From contig RFFC02000012.1 of the NCBI GenBank assembly GCA_005518205.2, positions 121,885-185,884 of the forward strand: a DNA stretch of 64,000 bases. The letters run 5' to 3'. The DNA comes from Hormoscilla sp. GUM202 (lineage in GTDB: Bacteria > Cyanobacteriota > Cyanobacteriia > Cyanobacteriales > Desertifilaceae). Below are positions 1-7,609 of this stretch, in pieces (within the stretch, counting starts at the first letter, position 1; each line of letters opens with the position of its first letter). Below the pieces are notes generated by a model that worked only from the letters and a program-made list of their open reading frames with translations, had not been told where the DNA came from and did no database searches. The translations under genes and the position numbers were made by a program.

Positions 1-701
1 ATGACAAGCGATCGTATAGGATATCCATATTCATTTCAGTTTGTGTCATGGCACGGCTCCTTTGGCCACAGGTTTTAACCCCCGCGTTCCCAGGCGGGAG
101 CCAGGTTTCGAGGCGCCAAGTCGGTTTTAACCGACTAATACTATGATCTTAAAGTGATTGTAGCATTTTTTTGACAAAATGGTATTGTCGGGCGGGCGAT
201 CGCCTACCTTTTCAGATAGCAGTACCGTACCGGTGACATGTACTGGCTGACGGGTGAGATGAGCATTCGTTCAGGGATTTTTGCTAAATGGCGATCGCCA
301 GAAAAAATGCGATCGCGCCGTTCGCTGTATCCACCGGAGCTTGATGTCTTGGGGGAGCGCTAAGCGCACTACCCCCAAGACATCATATTCGCACATGCAT
401 AGGATACAGCGCGGTGAGATTGCTAGCCCGACTGCGTCGGGCCTCGCAGCGGAGGGGGCCCGAAGCGTGCTAACGGGGGGAATCTCGGCGGCGATCCCGG
501 TCATTATCGGTTTGGGTTTCTCCCTCGCTCCGGACAAGTTGTATCCCTTGAAGTATTGCCCTGACTCCGGTGGGGAACGCACAAAAACTTGGGCTCGAGA
601 GATGAATTGTATGAGTTATGACGCTCGTTGTGACACAAACTTGCTCTGGGGCGGATATTCTACTGTACTATAGTCATTAGTAGCTTTCCTCTTGATGAAC
701 T
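1..701. other. Intergenic region with dispersed repeats, no gene
   Basis: I see no convincing gene in these 700 bases. Open frames on both strands at 271-673 run over repeat sequence and have no recognisable product. The region holds a 51-bp dispersed repeat (90-140) and one end of another repeat (about 505-562, reading through ACAAGTTGTATCCC) that recurs in rearranged form at 56775-56991. Confidence 0.5.
90..140. repeat. 51-bp dispersed repeat, copy 1
   Basis: This block, running from CCAGGCGGGAGCC to ACCGACTAATA, is identical over 51 bases to 35843-35893. It contains the short palindrome GTCGGTTTTAACCGAC. Both copies lie between genes, so it looks like a small dispersed element. Its function is unknown. 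Confidence 0.8.
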
Positions 702-1223
702 ATGGCCCGATCGCTCAGAGTTACCCCAGGTTGCATCGAAAAGGTAAAATTTGCTGTCAAGCGCAATCGCTTTCCCAGCATTAATGCCTTAGCTATGGAG
801 ATAGGATTGAGTAATTCTACTGTCAGCAATTATCTAAATGGTAAACCGGTGGATTTTCTGAATTTTGTCGAACTGTCCGATCGCTTAGGACTGGAATGAC
901 AGGCGATCGCAGATTTGCCCGGGGAACTGGCGTCTTCTGAATTTTATGTCGATCGCCCCCCGATCGAATCTCAATGTTACCAAGAAATTGTCCGACTGGG
1001 GGCGCCGATCCGGATTAAAGCACCCCAGAAGATGGGCAAAACTCGGCCGATCGATCGGATTTTATTATGCGCTGCCGATGGTCGGTATCGCACGGTGCGC
1101 TTAAATCTGGTGGAACCGGATCGAGGAACGATCGCCGATCTGAATAAGTTCTTGCGTTGGTTCTGTTGCCGAGTCACTAGACTGCTTACCAACGGGCGCA
1201 AGACCAAGGGCGATCGCTTCTAA
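702..1223 (+). pseudogene. AAA-like domain protein (AAA_35 type), nonsense-broken and truncated
   Basis: The first 65 codons encode a helix-turn-helix segment (VSNYLNGKPVDFLNF) typical of the N-terminus of cyanobacterial AAA-like or NB-ARC ATPases. A TGA at 897-899 stops the frame. The same frame then continues with QAIADLPGELASSEFYVDRP, then a Walker-A-like APQKMGKT and DLNKFLRWF, which are hallmarks of the AAA_35 family. Relatives have Trp at the stop position (LGLxWQ), so one TGG to TGA change explains it. The reading then ends at 1223, long before the C-terminus of a normal 400-residue protein. I infer a dead gene. A translation restart at TTG 915 is possible but would give only a fragment. 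Confidence 0.8.
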
Positions 1224-1272
1224 AATCTAACTATTGACAAACGCCTTTCGAGCCCCCCGCGATCGCCCCTCA

Positions 1273-1884
1273 TCACAGAGTTACCGTGACTATATTGCTT
1301 GGGGTTCCTTCTCCTGCTCTATTAATGGCGATCGCTTGGTAAATTAACTCTTTCCCCCGGGGTTGATTGACTAGAGTGATTTCTGACTCTAGAGCAGTGC
1401 CCACATCTATAGGCTCGTTTTCCTCAGCGGTAATGCGACGTTGCACTTTATATGCTTTTACGGAGCCTCCTTCTGTCGGGGCTTTCCAATTTAAGGCTAT
1501 CCAGGCCGGTCCTTGACTGACTATTTTCAGAGAGCGTACTTGCCCGGGAGCGCCTTGGGAACTGGGACGCGATCGCCCTCCCCAGCCCAATAGTTCCAGC
1601 TTGTCATCGCTATAATTTACGGTGTTCTCGGCATAGCGCAATACCCTTTTGAGGTTATCTGTCAGCATTTCCAAAGCTTCGTTTTTAGCGATTGTTGCCT
1701 CTTTGGCGGCGGCGGTAGCAGCGATCGTCGCGTTTTGGGAGGCGATAACCTTGTTAAGGTTAGTTGTCAACTCTTCTATTGTCAGTGGTAGTGAGGGATA
1801 GACAGTGGTGTTAGCCGTTAATCCGGCGATTATAGCTTGAGCGAGGGCAATAACTTCTGGTTCAGTTCTTGGAAATTTAGCCAT
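1273..1884 (-). CDS. Fibronectin type III-like domain protein
   Basis: This is a 203-residue protein of unknown role. Residues 1-100 are predicted helical and rich in Ala and Thr (MAKFPRTEPEV, then LTANTTVYPSLPLT). After a Gly-rich hinge (LGWGGRSRP) comes one fibronectin-III-like beta domain ending in YQAIAINRAGEGTPSN, the classical final strands of that fold. The ATG at 1884 is chosen because GAGG lies just upstream on the minus strand and because the paralogue at 21594 starts at the equivalent residue. The open frame runs further upstream through a tandem repeat array (2000-2166) that I do not regard as coding. There is no signal peptide. The domain call is solid, but the function is unknown. 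Confidence 0.8.
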   Translation of the reverse strand: MAKFPRTEPEVIALAQAIIAGLTANTTVYPSLPLTIEELTTNLNKVIASQNATIAATAAAKEATIAKNEALEMLTDNLKRVLRYAENTVNYSDDKLELLGWGGRSRPSSQGAPGQVRSLKIVSQGPAWIALNWKAPTEGGSVKAYKVQRRITAEENEPIDVGTALESEITLVNQPRGKELIYQAIAINRAGEGTPSNIVTVTL

Positions 1885-1999
1885 TTTTTCCTCTTTGTTT
1901 ATCTCTATTTGAATTACGGTGTCGCCGTGCCCGGCACGGCGACCTTGGGAGCGGCTGCTGGCGCCGAGCGTTAGAAAATTGTAACACCCAATATGTTTA

Positions 2000-2166
2000 C
2001 AATAGCTTATTGTAAGCCTGCAATGGTTTATTGTCAACCTGCAATGGTTTATTGTAAGTCTGCAATGGCTTATTGCAAGTTTCAATAGCTTATTGTCAAC
2101 CTGCAATGGCTTATTGTCAATCTGCAATGGCTTATTGTCAACCTGCAATGGCTTATTGTCAAGCTG
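2000..2166. repeat. 21-bp tandem repeat array (8 copies)
   Basis: Eight head-to-tail units of the form CAATGGCTTATTGTCAACC(TG), seven of 21 bp and one of 20 bp, lie about 115 bp upstream of the fibronectin-III gene. Units differ at a few positions (AAGCC or CAACC, GGTTT or GGCTT), so this is a divergent minisatellite rather than a recent duplication. A second array with the same 21-bp period sits upstream of the paralogous gene at 21281-21427. Confidence 0.9.
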
Positions 2167-2429
2167 CGTTGTGCTGTTGAAATAGCTAATGACAAGAAAA
2201 CCCTCTGTAGGGGCAAAGCATTCGGGCGTTTGTAGGATGCGGGGCGTGAATGTTTTCCTTTGATTTATTTGTTGATTTCCTCTTCTGTTCCACCGATCGC
2301 TGGGGACGCTTCTCGGAAGATCGCCCCGACGGGCGCGGTGCCAGGTATCGTATCCCAGGAAATGCCATCTAAGAAAAAGTTCCTTTATCTTTTTTTCTGA
2401 TGGCTGTGGTGCTTCTATGCTACAGTTTA

Positions 2430-2600
2430 CAGTTCACCTACAAAGACTCCATAACTGCTGCTATAATAGCTTCCCCCACTTTTTCCACACCTACTTGCAC
2501 ACCCACTCCCACAACTCCCCCCACAACTCCACCCCAAATTTCTCCCACTCCATCCATTACCCATCCTACGATCCCTTTTTCTTCTTGATCCTTCCTTAAC
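2430..2600 (-). CDS. Unrecognised Gly/Val-rich reading frame
   Basis: The minus strand reads EKLRKDQEEKGIVGW followed by a run of Gly and Val (GEIWGGVVGGVVGVGV) and ends EKVGEAIIAAVMESL at 2438. The composition suggests a glycine-zipper-like membrane or surface peptide, but no start codon with a convincing ribosome site is visible and the low-complexity DNA could produce the frame by chance. It lies downstream of the nucleotidyltransferase gene. I report it only as possible. Confidence 0.2.
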
Positions 2601-2639
2601 TTTTCGATCGCAAGACCCCAGGGAAAAATTGGGAGATGA

Positions 2640-2709
2640 CCGGCGGAAGCGTCCAGGCCCCAGGTCGGTTGACAATTATTTCTAAATCTGCTAATTCTTG
2701 ACGAATGCG
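2640..2709 (-). pseudogene. Possible HepT-like partner remnant
   Basis: Directly after the nucleotidyltransferase gene, a stop-free stretch on the minus strand reads RIRQELADLEIIVNR, which resembles the beginning of HepT/DUF86-type partners that accompany MNT nucleotidyltransferases. It is preceded in frame by TAA and loses similarity after about 17 residues. If correct, the HEPN partner of an MNT-HEPN toxin-antitoxin pair has been lost here. The match is short. Confidence 0.3.
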
Positions 2710-2730
2710 TTAATACTTGATAAGGTTTTG

Positions 2731-3114
2731 TCACAGCAATATGCCCTCTTGTTCTATAGAAGCCAGGAATTTAGGCTTACAAGTTTCCACATCCACTAGG
2801 TTAACTTCAATAGTATCATCCAAATCCCTCACCGCCCCCATTGCCCGGAAGGTGTCCCGAGGAGAAATTCCCCAGGCCGCAATATCTACATCGGACCAGA
2901 GGGTAAAACAATCGGACCGTACCAGGGAACCAAATACTACTACTTTTGTCGCATTAAATTGCCCTTTCAACAACCTAGCTGCTAATCTTGCTAACTCCCA
3001 GGCACGCTTTCTTCTTTGGGCCCGTTTTTCTTCAGTTTCTGCCCAACGCCGCTTCGCCGCATTTCGGTACGCCGCTATTGCTGATGATGTTAACTCTAAA
3101 TTACATTTGTTCAC
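2731..3114 (-). CDS. MNT-type nucleotidyltransferase domain protein
   Basis: This small protein of 127 residues has the minimal nucleotidyltransferase signature VVVFGSLVRSD followed by WSDVDIAAW, giving the GS and DxD metal-binding pattern. A helical, Arg/Glu-rich N-terminus precedes it. GTG at 3114 is chosen because GGGAGGAGG sits six bases upstream on the minus strand; an upstream ATG has no such site. Members of this family usually pair with a HEPN protein and act as antitoxins that AMPylate the HEPN toxin. Here only a possible remnant of that partner follows (2640-2709), so the gene may now be solitary. Confidence 0.8.
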   Translation of the reverse strand: MNKCNLELTSSAIAAYRNAAKRRWAETEEKRAQRRKRAWELARLAARLLKGQFNATKVVVFGSLVRSDCFTLWSDVDIAAWGISPRDTFRAMGAVRDLDDTIEVNLVDVETCKPKFLASIEQEGILL

Positions 3115-3201
3115 AATTATCCTCCTCCCTATTTTACCCGATCGCCCCAAAATGGCGTTCCTATTTTATCTATTATACCTCAGTCTTGGAAAAAAGTCAG
3201 C

Positions 3202-3207
3202 TATAAT
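3202..3207 (+). promoter_or_regulatory. Putative -10 box of antitoxin copy 1
   Basis: A perfect TATAAT in the context GCTATAATCAAAG lies 50 bp before the ATG at 3257. The same context recurs at 3638-3643 before the second copy, because the promoter region was duplicated with the gene. No clear -35 box is visible in either. Confidence 0.4.
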
Positions 3208-3256
3208 CAAAGAAGCTGTCAACGCGAGGTTTCGCTGTAGTCAACTAGGAGGACTT

Positions 3257-3553
3257 ATGAACAAAACTGCTGTAGACATGACCGATGCAGTAAGAACCCG
3301 CATCTCAGAGATAGTCTCGAACTTGATTCAAAACAAGAGTATATTCCAGAAATTAGACCCAGCGGAAATGAGTAAAATGTTATCAGACGGGATGTTGGAG
3401 ACTTGGACCCCCGAACAAGTGATGGAAATTCCCGATGATGAGCTAACGGACATCATGAAGGATATAATGGCCTTCAAGGCAATTTCTGGTCTGTTAGCTG
3501 ATTTGACTCCAGAAGAGATGGAAATTTTTGATGCTGCCGTCGCAGGAAGATAG
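3257..3553 (+). CDS. VapB-like antitoxin candidate, copy 1 (toxin missing)
   Basis: This 98-residue acidic helical protein (MNKTAVDMTDAVRTR to EEMEIFDAAVAGR) is nearly identical at its C-terminus to the protein at 3698. The start is set by AGGAGG seven bases upstream of the ATG. Proteins of this type sit immediately before PIN-domain toxin genes in other cyanobacteria, and copy 2 does so here, so an antitoxin role is inferred. Copy 1 has no toxin behind it: the 140 bases up to the next promoter encode nothing recognisable. It therefore appears to be a solitary antitoxin left by a tandem duplication of about 430 bp. Confidence 0.65.
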   Translation: MNKTAVDMTDAVRTRISEIVSNLIQNKSIFQKLDPAEMSKMLSDGMLETWTPEQVMEIPDDELTDIMKDIMAFKAISGLLADLTPEEMEIFDAAVAGR

Positions 3554-3697
3554 CAAGAGTGACCGATATGCCCATAGGAACAGAAAACTCAGGCGGAGAA
3601 TTTCTTAGGAGTCAGTACACAGAGTGCAAAAGTACGCTATAATCAAAGAACCACTCGATGGGAGAGTCCGTTTCGCAATTGTCAACTAGGAGGAATT

Positions 3698-3994
3698 ATG
3701 AACAAAACTGCTGTAGACATGACCGGTGAAGTAAGAACCCGCATCTCAGATATAGTCTCGAACTTGATTCAAAGCAAGAGCATATTTAAGGAATTCGACC
3801 CAGTTCAAACAAGTCAAAGGTTATCAAACCGAATGTTAGAGAGTTGGTCGCCCGAACAAGTGATGGAAATTCCCGATGATGAGCTAACGGACATCATGAA
3901 GGATATAATGGTCTTCCAGGCGATGTCGGGTCTGTTAGCTGATTTAACTCCAGAAGAGATGGAAATTTTTGATGCCGCAGTCGCAGGGAGATAG
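3698..3994 (+). CDS. VapB-like antitoxin candidate, copy 2
   Basis: This 98-residue paralogue of the protein at 3257 differs mainly in residues 25-50. AGGAGG lies seven bases upstream of the ATG. The gene ends five bases before the GTG of a PIN-domain toxin gene, the usual antitoxin-toxin order and spacing. The DNA upstream (TATAATCAAAG through AACTAGGAGGA) repeats the copy 1 leader. The partner toxin is frameshifted, so this antitoxin may no longer be needed. Confidence 0.65.
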   Translation: MNKTAVDMTGEVRTRISDIVSNLIQSKSIFKEFDPVQTSQRLSNRMLESWSPEQVMEIPDDELTDIMKDIMVFQAMSGLLADLTPEEMEIFDAAVAGR

Positions 3995-3999
3995 AAAGG

Positions 4000-4396
4000 G
4001 TGACTTATCTGCTGGATACCAATATCGTTACGGCGATATTGAAGAATAACGAAATCATCAGTCAAAAACTAGAAGAGGTCCGTAGTCAGAGAGAAAAAAT
4101 GTTTATGAGTTGCATCACCTACTATGAGGTGAAAAGAGGGCTGCTAGCTGTCAATGCTACCAGGAAAATATCTGATTTTCTTGTTGTATGCCAAGAAGCT
4201 AAAGTTTTATTATTGGACGATCTAGAAATTATCGAAAGAGCGTCCGAAATTTATGCCGAATTGAAACGAAAAGGAAGACCAAGATGCAGATATCTTGATA
4301 GCGGCGACAGCAATGGCACACAACTCCGATGATTCAGATATGTTGAGGGTTCCTGACTGTAGAAAACTGGCTCAGAACCGAAAATTGAGGCGATAA
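4000..4396 (+). pseudogene. VapC-like PIN-domain toxin, frameshifted
   Basis: The frame opens with MTYLLDTNIVTAIL, the first PIN active-site Asp, and continues with YYEVKRGL, which carries the conserved Glu. After KRKGRP the frame breaks. Shifting frame recovers DADILIAATAMAHN, the segment with the third catalytic Asp, and runs to TAA at 4394-4396. By comparison with the family (RPIEDADILIAA) about five bases are missing near 4280. In the actual frame the protein ends at 4332 with unrelated residues. The C-terminal part after the motif also looks unusual. The RNase activity expected of VapC should be lost. Confidence 0.8.
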
Positions 4397-4405
4397 ATAA
4401 ATCCT

Positions 4406-4456
4406 GGGTGCATCTCATATGCAAAAATATTAATAGTCATGCATTGAGATGCACCC
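4406..4456. repeat. Palindromic element with GGGTGCATCTCA ends
   Basis: The sequence starts GGGTGCATCTCA and ends TGAGATGCACCC, 12-bp perfect inverted repeats, with an inner ATGCA/TGCAT pair and an AT-rich loop. The same terminal motif closes repeat units at 9472-9482, 13804-13814 and, with one change, 30101-30112, so it may be the conserved end of a small mobile element. Confidence 0.7.
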
Positions 4457-4508
4457 TAAATCCTTGAAACAAGGTGAGATGTGGCGATCGGATAATTGGG
4501 AGAGAAAG

Positions 4509-4862
4509 ATGAGCAAAGAAGTAAAAACGATTACGATAGAAGTACCAGCAGAAGACTGGAAGTATCTGGAATGGGAAGCGGAAAAATTCAAGACGACCCC
4601 AGAAGCGATCGCAGCAAAAATGATTAACCTCTACCTGCGGCGTCCCGAGAAGCACTTGACCCCGAAAGAGGCTCTAGAGTCACTGCGTCAACTACGCAAA
4701 GACATGCCTGGCAAAGACCTGCCGACGATCGATGCGGTAAAATTAGTGCGAGAAAGCCGGGAAGAGTTAGAGCAGCGGGGGATATTTTCGCAGAAAGACC
4801 TTGACAACAAGGTGAAATGCGGTGAGAATGATGAGAGGAGTATATCGAGGAAAGGAAGATGA
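4509..4862 (+). CDS. Antitoxin-like protein, duplicate with extended C-terminus
   Basis: This 117-residue protein opens MSKEVKTITIEVPAEDWKYL, a short beta strand plus helix as in ribbon-helix-helix or VapB-type antitoxins. Residues 1-95 are a close copy of the next gene. Its C-terminal tail (SQKDLDNKVKCGENDERS) has no counterpart there and looks like read-through of spacer. The ATG at 4509 aligns with the paralogue's start and follows AGAGAAAG. The stop overlaps the next ATG (ATGA), so the two genes are translationally coupled with a PIN toxin downstream. Confidence 0.65.
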   Translation: MSKEVKTITIEVPAEDWKYLEWEAEKFKTTPEAIAAKMINLYLRRPEKHLTPKEALESLRQLRKDMPGKDLPTIDAVKLVRESREELEQRGIFSQKDLDNKVKCGENDERSISRKGR

Positions 4863-5125
4863 GCAAAGAAGTAAAAACGATTACCATCGAAATACCAGCA
4901 GAAGATTGGAAGTATCTGGAATGGGAAGCGGAAAAATTCAAGACGACCCCAGAAGCGATCGCAGCGAAGATGATGAGGATATACCTGCCTCGGACTGAGG
5001 TGCGAATGGATCCCGATGAAGCGCTATTGCGGCTCTATGAACTAGGCAAGGACATTCCAGCAGTAGATACGGTAAAATTAGTACGAGAGAGTCGGGAAGA
5101 GTTAGAACAGCGGGGGATATTTTAG
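4859..5125 (+). CDS. Antitoxin of PIN-domain toxin pair
   Basis: This 88-residue protein has the same N-terminus as the preceding gene (MSKEVKTITIEIPAEDWKYL) and ends LVRESREELEQRGIF. It stops three bases before the toxin start at 5129, the normal antitoxin-toxin arrangement. It should bind the PIN toxin through its C-terminus and repress its own operator, by analogy with VapB families. The duplication with 4509-4862 is recent, since the first 45 codons are almost identical at the DNA level. Confidence 0.7.
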   Translation: MSKEVKTITIEIPAEDWKYLEWEAEKFKTTPEAIAAKMMRIYLPRTEVRMDPDEALLRLYELGKDIPAVDTVKLVRESREELEQRGIF

Positions 5126-5128
5126 CCG

Positions 5129-5558
5129 ATGGCAGTTGTAGTCGATTCAAATCTGATAGTGGTTTTAGTCAACGCGGACCCGAGGCGCGATCGAGTATTG
5201 AGACAAGTCCAGAACTGGAGGAGTCAAGGAATAGAGATTCATGCCCCGGTCTTAGCATATTATGAAATTGCTAATTCCCTAACACGGTTAATTGCGGCGG
5301 GAATATTTTCACAGGAAAGATTGCTAGAAGCATGGAATTATATCAACAAGCTTTCCATTACCTATCATCTTTTCTCAGAAGGAACGAGAGTCGTAGAAAT
5401 TGCCTTATCCTTGGGCCGCCGCAGTGCCTACGATGCTGCTTACTTGGCATTAGCAGAAACCTTGAACGCTGAACTCTGGACTCTCGAGCGGTCCCCTCTA
5501 TCGTAATGCAGTGGGGCGAGGCTTTCCCGTGCGGCTTTTGGGCGCATCTGAGGCGTAA
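5129..5558 (+). pseudogene. VapC-like PIN-domain toxin, frameshifted near its end
   Basis: The protein begins MAVVVDSNLIVVLVN (first active-site Asp), has YYEIANSL (conserved Glu) and SAYDAAYLALAETL (third Asp). After ELWTL the frame reads ERSPLS and stops at 5506. One extra base there restores DGPLYRNAVGRGFPVRLLG and a stop at 5556-5558, matching the LWTLDG ending with the fourth acidic residue expected of this family. The break is thus a one-base insertion (CTCGAGCGG for CTCGACGG). Most of the fold is intact, so residual activity cannot be excluded. The antitoxin upstream is intact. Confidence 0.8.
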
Positions 5559-5585
5559 TAATACTGAAAGAATGGGCGAGGGCTA

Positions 5586-6404
5586 TTACGGGACAATGCG
5601 CAAGCGCTGAGTTATCATAGTAATGCCACCCCCCCGTACAAACACAGCGGAAACCCAGCGGTTATCTGACAAACCAGGTGCTACACCTTGCTTAAATATC
5701 CCACCCGCAGAAATTAACTCCAAATCCGCAGTTGCTGGCTTAAAATGATTGTCGGGCCTGATAGGTTCCTCGATCAGATATCCCATCAGCAAATCATCCC
5801 CCAGGGGTTCTAGGACAATCACATCCAGATTATACCGCTGATTGACTTTTACCTGCTCCGGTAATCTCATCTCCACAGTAGGAGGGTTAGTACCAGAAGT
5901 CAACTGAGTACGTTCGGCTAAAATATCCTGCTGCACTAGCTTCCCATCGGCAAAGCGCTGGCGCGATCGGATGGTAGAATTAAGATTCATCTGTCTGCCA
6001 GCCATTTCCCGAACGCCAGTGATTTGCGTCACAGTTTCCAGAATCAACTCTTCACCCTTCTCTTTCCAAGATAGAATTTCCGTGCTATATTCTAACTGCG
6101 GGCTACTCGACCACAATTGCTTTAACACCCGTTGCATTGAGGAGCGATTCAAACCATCAGAATTGGTAAAATTATTGTCATAGAACCGCATCAACTGCTT
6201 GAGTTTGCGATTAGAAGCCGCTGCATCAATTTCTGCCAGCAGCGTCCTCAACTCTGGTGGCGCGGTTTGGGCCCTGGCAATACTCCCCGGTAGCATCCCA
6301 CACCAAACCGATAAACTCACTAACAGGGACGCGCTCGCGCGTACTGTTCGCCTCGATCTGGCCTGACCAGAAGACTTCTTTGACAATAAACTCAAAATGT
6401 GCAT
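5586..6404 (-). CDS. Exported conserved protein, NTF2-like N-terminal region
   Basis: This 272-residue protein has an Arg-rich start, a hydrophobic segment and ALARAQ-like cleavage region (SIARAQTAPPEL), so it is probably secreted or periplasmic. Residues 50-150 (LLAEIDAAASNRKLKQLMRFY, then SWKEKGEELILETVTQI) resemble the NTF2-like fold found in conserved cyanobacterial proteins of unknown function. The C-terminal 120 residues are beta-rich. It is transcribed divergently from murG with 72 bases between the starts. Function unknown. Confidence 0.7.
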   Translation of the reverse strand: MHILSLLSKKSSGQARSRRTVRASASLLVSLSVWCGMLPGSIARAQTAPPELRTLLAEIDAAASNRKLKQLMRFYDNNFTNSDGLNRSSMQRVLKQLWSSSPQLEYSTEILSWKEKGEELILETVTQITGVREMAGRQMNLNSTIRSRQRFADGKLVQQDILAERTQLTSGTNPPTVEMRLPEQVKVNQRYNLDVIVLEPLGDDLLMGYLIEEPIRPDNHFKPATADLELISAGGIFKQGVAPGLSDNRWVSAVFVRGGGITMITQRLRIVP

Positions 6405-6476
6405 AGTTAATGTTGACTCACAGCCGATTACTGATTCTACTAACTTAACGTAAACCCTGAAGCCGAACCTATTTCC

Positions 6477-7547
6477 ATGTCAAATATACTCATAGCCGCC
6501 AGTGGCACCGGCGGACATCTATTTCCAGCCCTAGCAGTAGCAGAGCAACTGCAGGACTATAAAATACAATGGCTAGGAGTCCCCAACCGCCTGGAAACCA
6601 AACTCGTCCCCCAAGAGTACCCCCTAAACACTATTGCCGTCGAAGGATTTCAACAGCGCTTTGGTCTGGGTGCTTTCAAAATCATGGGGCGTCTGGTCAG
6701 TTCCATTCGTACCTGTAGACAACTGCTTCAGGACCAGCAGATTAAAGGGGTGTTCGCCACTGGCGGTTACATTTCTGCCCCAGCGATTATAGCAGCTCGT
6801 TCTTTGGGATTGCCAGTTATGCTCCACGAATCTAATGCCTTTCCCGGTAGGGTGACTCGCTTATTTGCTCCCTGGTGTCATACTGTTGCCTTGGGGTTTA
6901 AGCCAGCTGCTGCTTACCTGCGTCGCGCACCGTTCCGGAAAAATCGGACTGTTTATGTCGGTACTCCCGTGCGATCGCAATTTTACCACCCTCAACCCCT
7001 AGATCTGCCAGTTCCAGAAAACATGCCCCTAATTGTAGTCTTGGGTGGCTCTCAGGGAGCCGTTCCTGTTAACAAACTCGTGCGGGCCTGTGCCCCTGCT
7101 TGGTGGGATGCAGGTGTGGCGATCGCCCACTTAACTGGGGACAACGACCCCGATGCGGGCAGTTTGCAGCATGGGCAATATTTTCCGATGCCATTTTCTG
7201 ACAACGTAGCAGCATTATTGCAACGGGCGACTCTCGTCATCTCCCGCGCTGGTGCCGGTACCCTGACCGAATTGGCGATCGCCGGGACGCCAGCAATTTT
7301 AATCCCTTATCCCTACGCCGCCGACAACCATCAAGCCTACAATGCCGCCATCTTGGCCGCAGCGGGTGCGGCCAATGTTTTCTCCCAAGCAGAACTCACT
7401 CCCGAACTCCTCAAGGTGACCGTATTTAATTTACTGCGATCGCCCGATCGTCTGGCTCAAATGCAGGAAAATGCTTTAACCCTAGCAGTTCCCGACAGTG
7501 CCGCGCGTCTTGCCACCTTGGTCCGCCAGATGATAGAGTCAAAATAA
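6477..7547 (+). CDS. murG: UDP-GlcNAc:lipid I N-acetylglucosaminyltransferase
   Basis: MurG adds GlcNAc to lipid I to form lipid II on the cytoplasmic face of the membrane, the last intracellular step of peptidoglycan synthesis. The 356-residue length is normal. Diagnostic motifs are the N-terminal glycine-rich loop ASGTGGHLFPALAVAE, HESNAFPGRVTRL, the second glycine loop VLGGSQGA and the donor-binding SRAGAGTLTELAIAG followed by IPYPYAADNHQ. It stands alone here; division genes ftsQ and ftsZ lie about 45 kb away. I see no defects. Confidence 0.97.
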   Translation: MSNILIAASGTGGHLFPALAVAEQLQDYKIQWLGVPNRLETKLVPQEYPLNTIAVEGFQQRFGLGAFKIMGRLVSSIRTCRQLLQDQQIKGVFATGGYISAPAIIAARSLGLPVMLHESNAFPGRVTRLFAPWCHTVALGFKPAAAYLRRAPFRKNRTVYVGTPVRSQFYHPQPLDLPVPENMPLIVVLGGSQGAVPVNKLVRACAPAWWDAGVAIAHLTGDNDPDAGSLQHGQYFPMPFSDNVAALLQRATLVISRAGAGTLTELAIAGTPAILIPYPYAADNHQAYNAAILAAAGAANVFSQAELTPELLKVTVFNLLRSPDRLAQMQENALTLAVPDSAARLATLVRQMIESK

Positions 7548-7609
7548 GTATGGTTGATGGTATTGTCGCCAAACTATACCATCAACCCAGAACGATCGAC
7601 TAGCTGACA

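Noticed and set aside
281..673. 130-residue frame near the left end
   Set aside because: It runs through repeat DNA, has an overlapping opposite frame, and matches no family.
897..899. UGA read as Trp or selenocysteine
   Set aside because: Intact genes in the window (DNA methyltransferase, subtilase) terminate with TGA, no SECIS-like structure is seen, and the gene is also truncated.
2000..2166. Tandem array as CRISPR
   Set aside because: The units follow each other directly with no spacers, and no cas gene is present in the window.
2717..3256. N-terminal extension of the antitoxin frame at 3257
   Set aside because: It is antisense to the nucleotidyltransferase gene, and AGGAGG marks the real start at 3257.
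3554..3697. A toxin gene behind antitoxin copy 1
   Set aside because: GTGACCGATATG resembles the toxin start GTGACTTATCTG, but nothing PIN-like follows.
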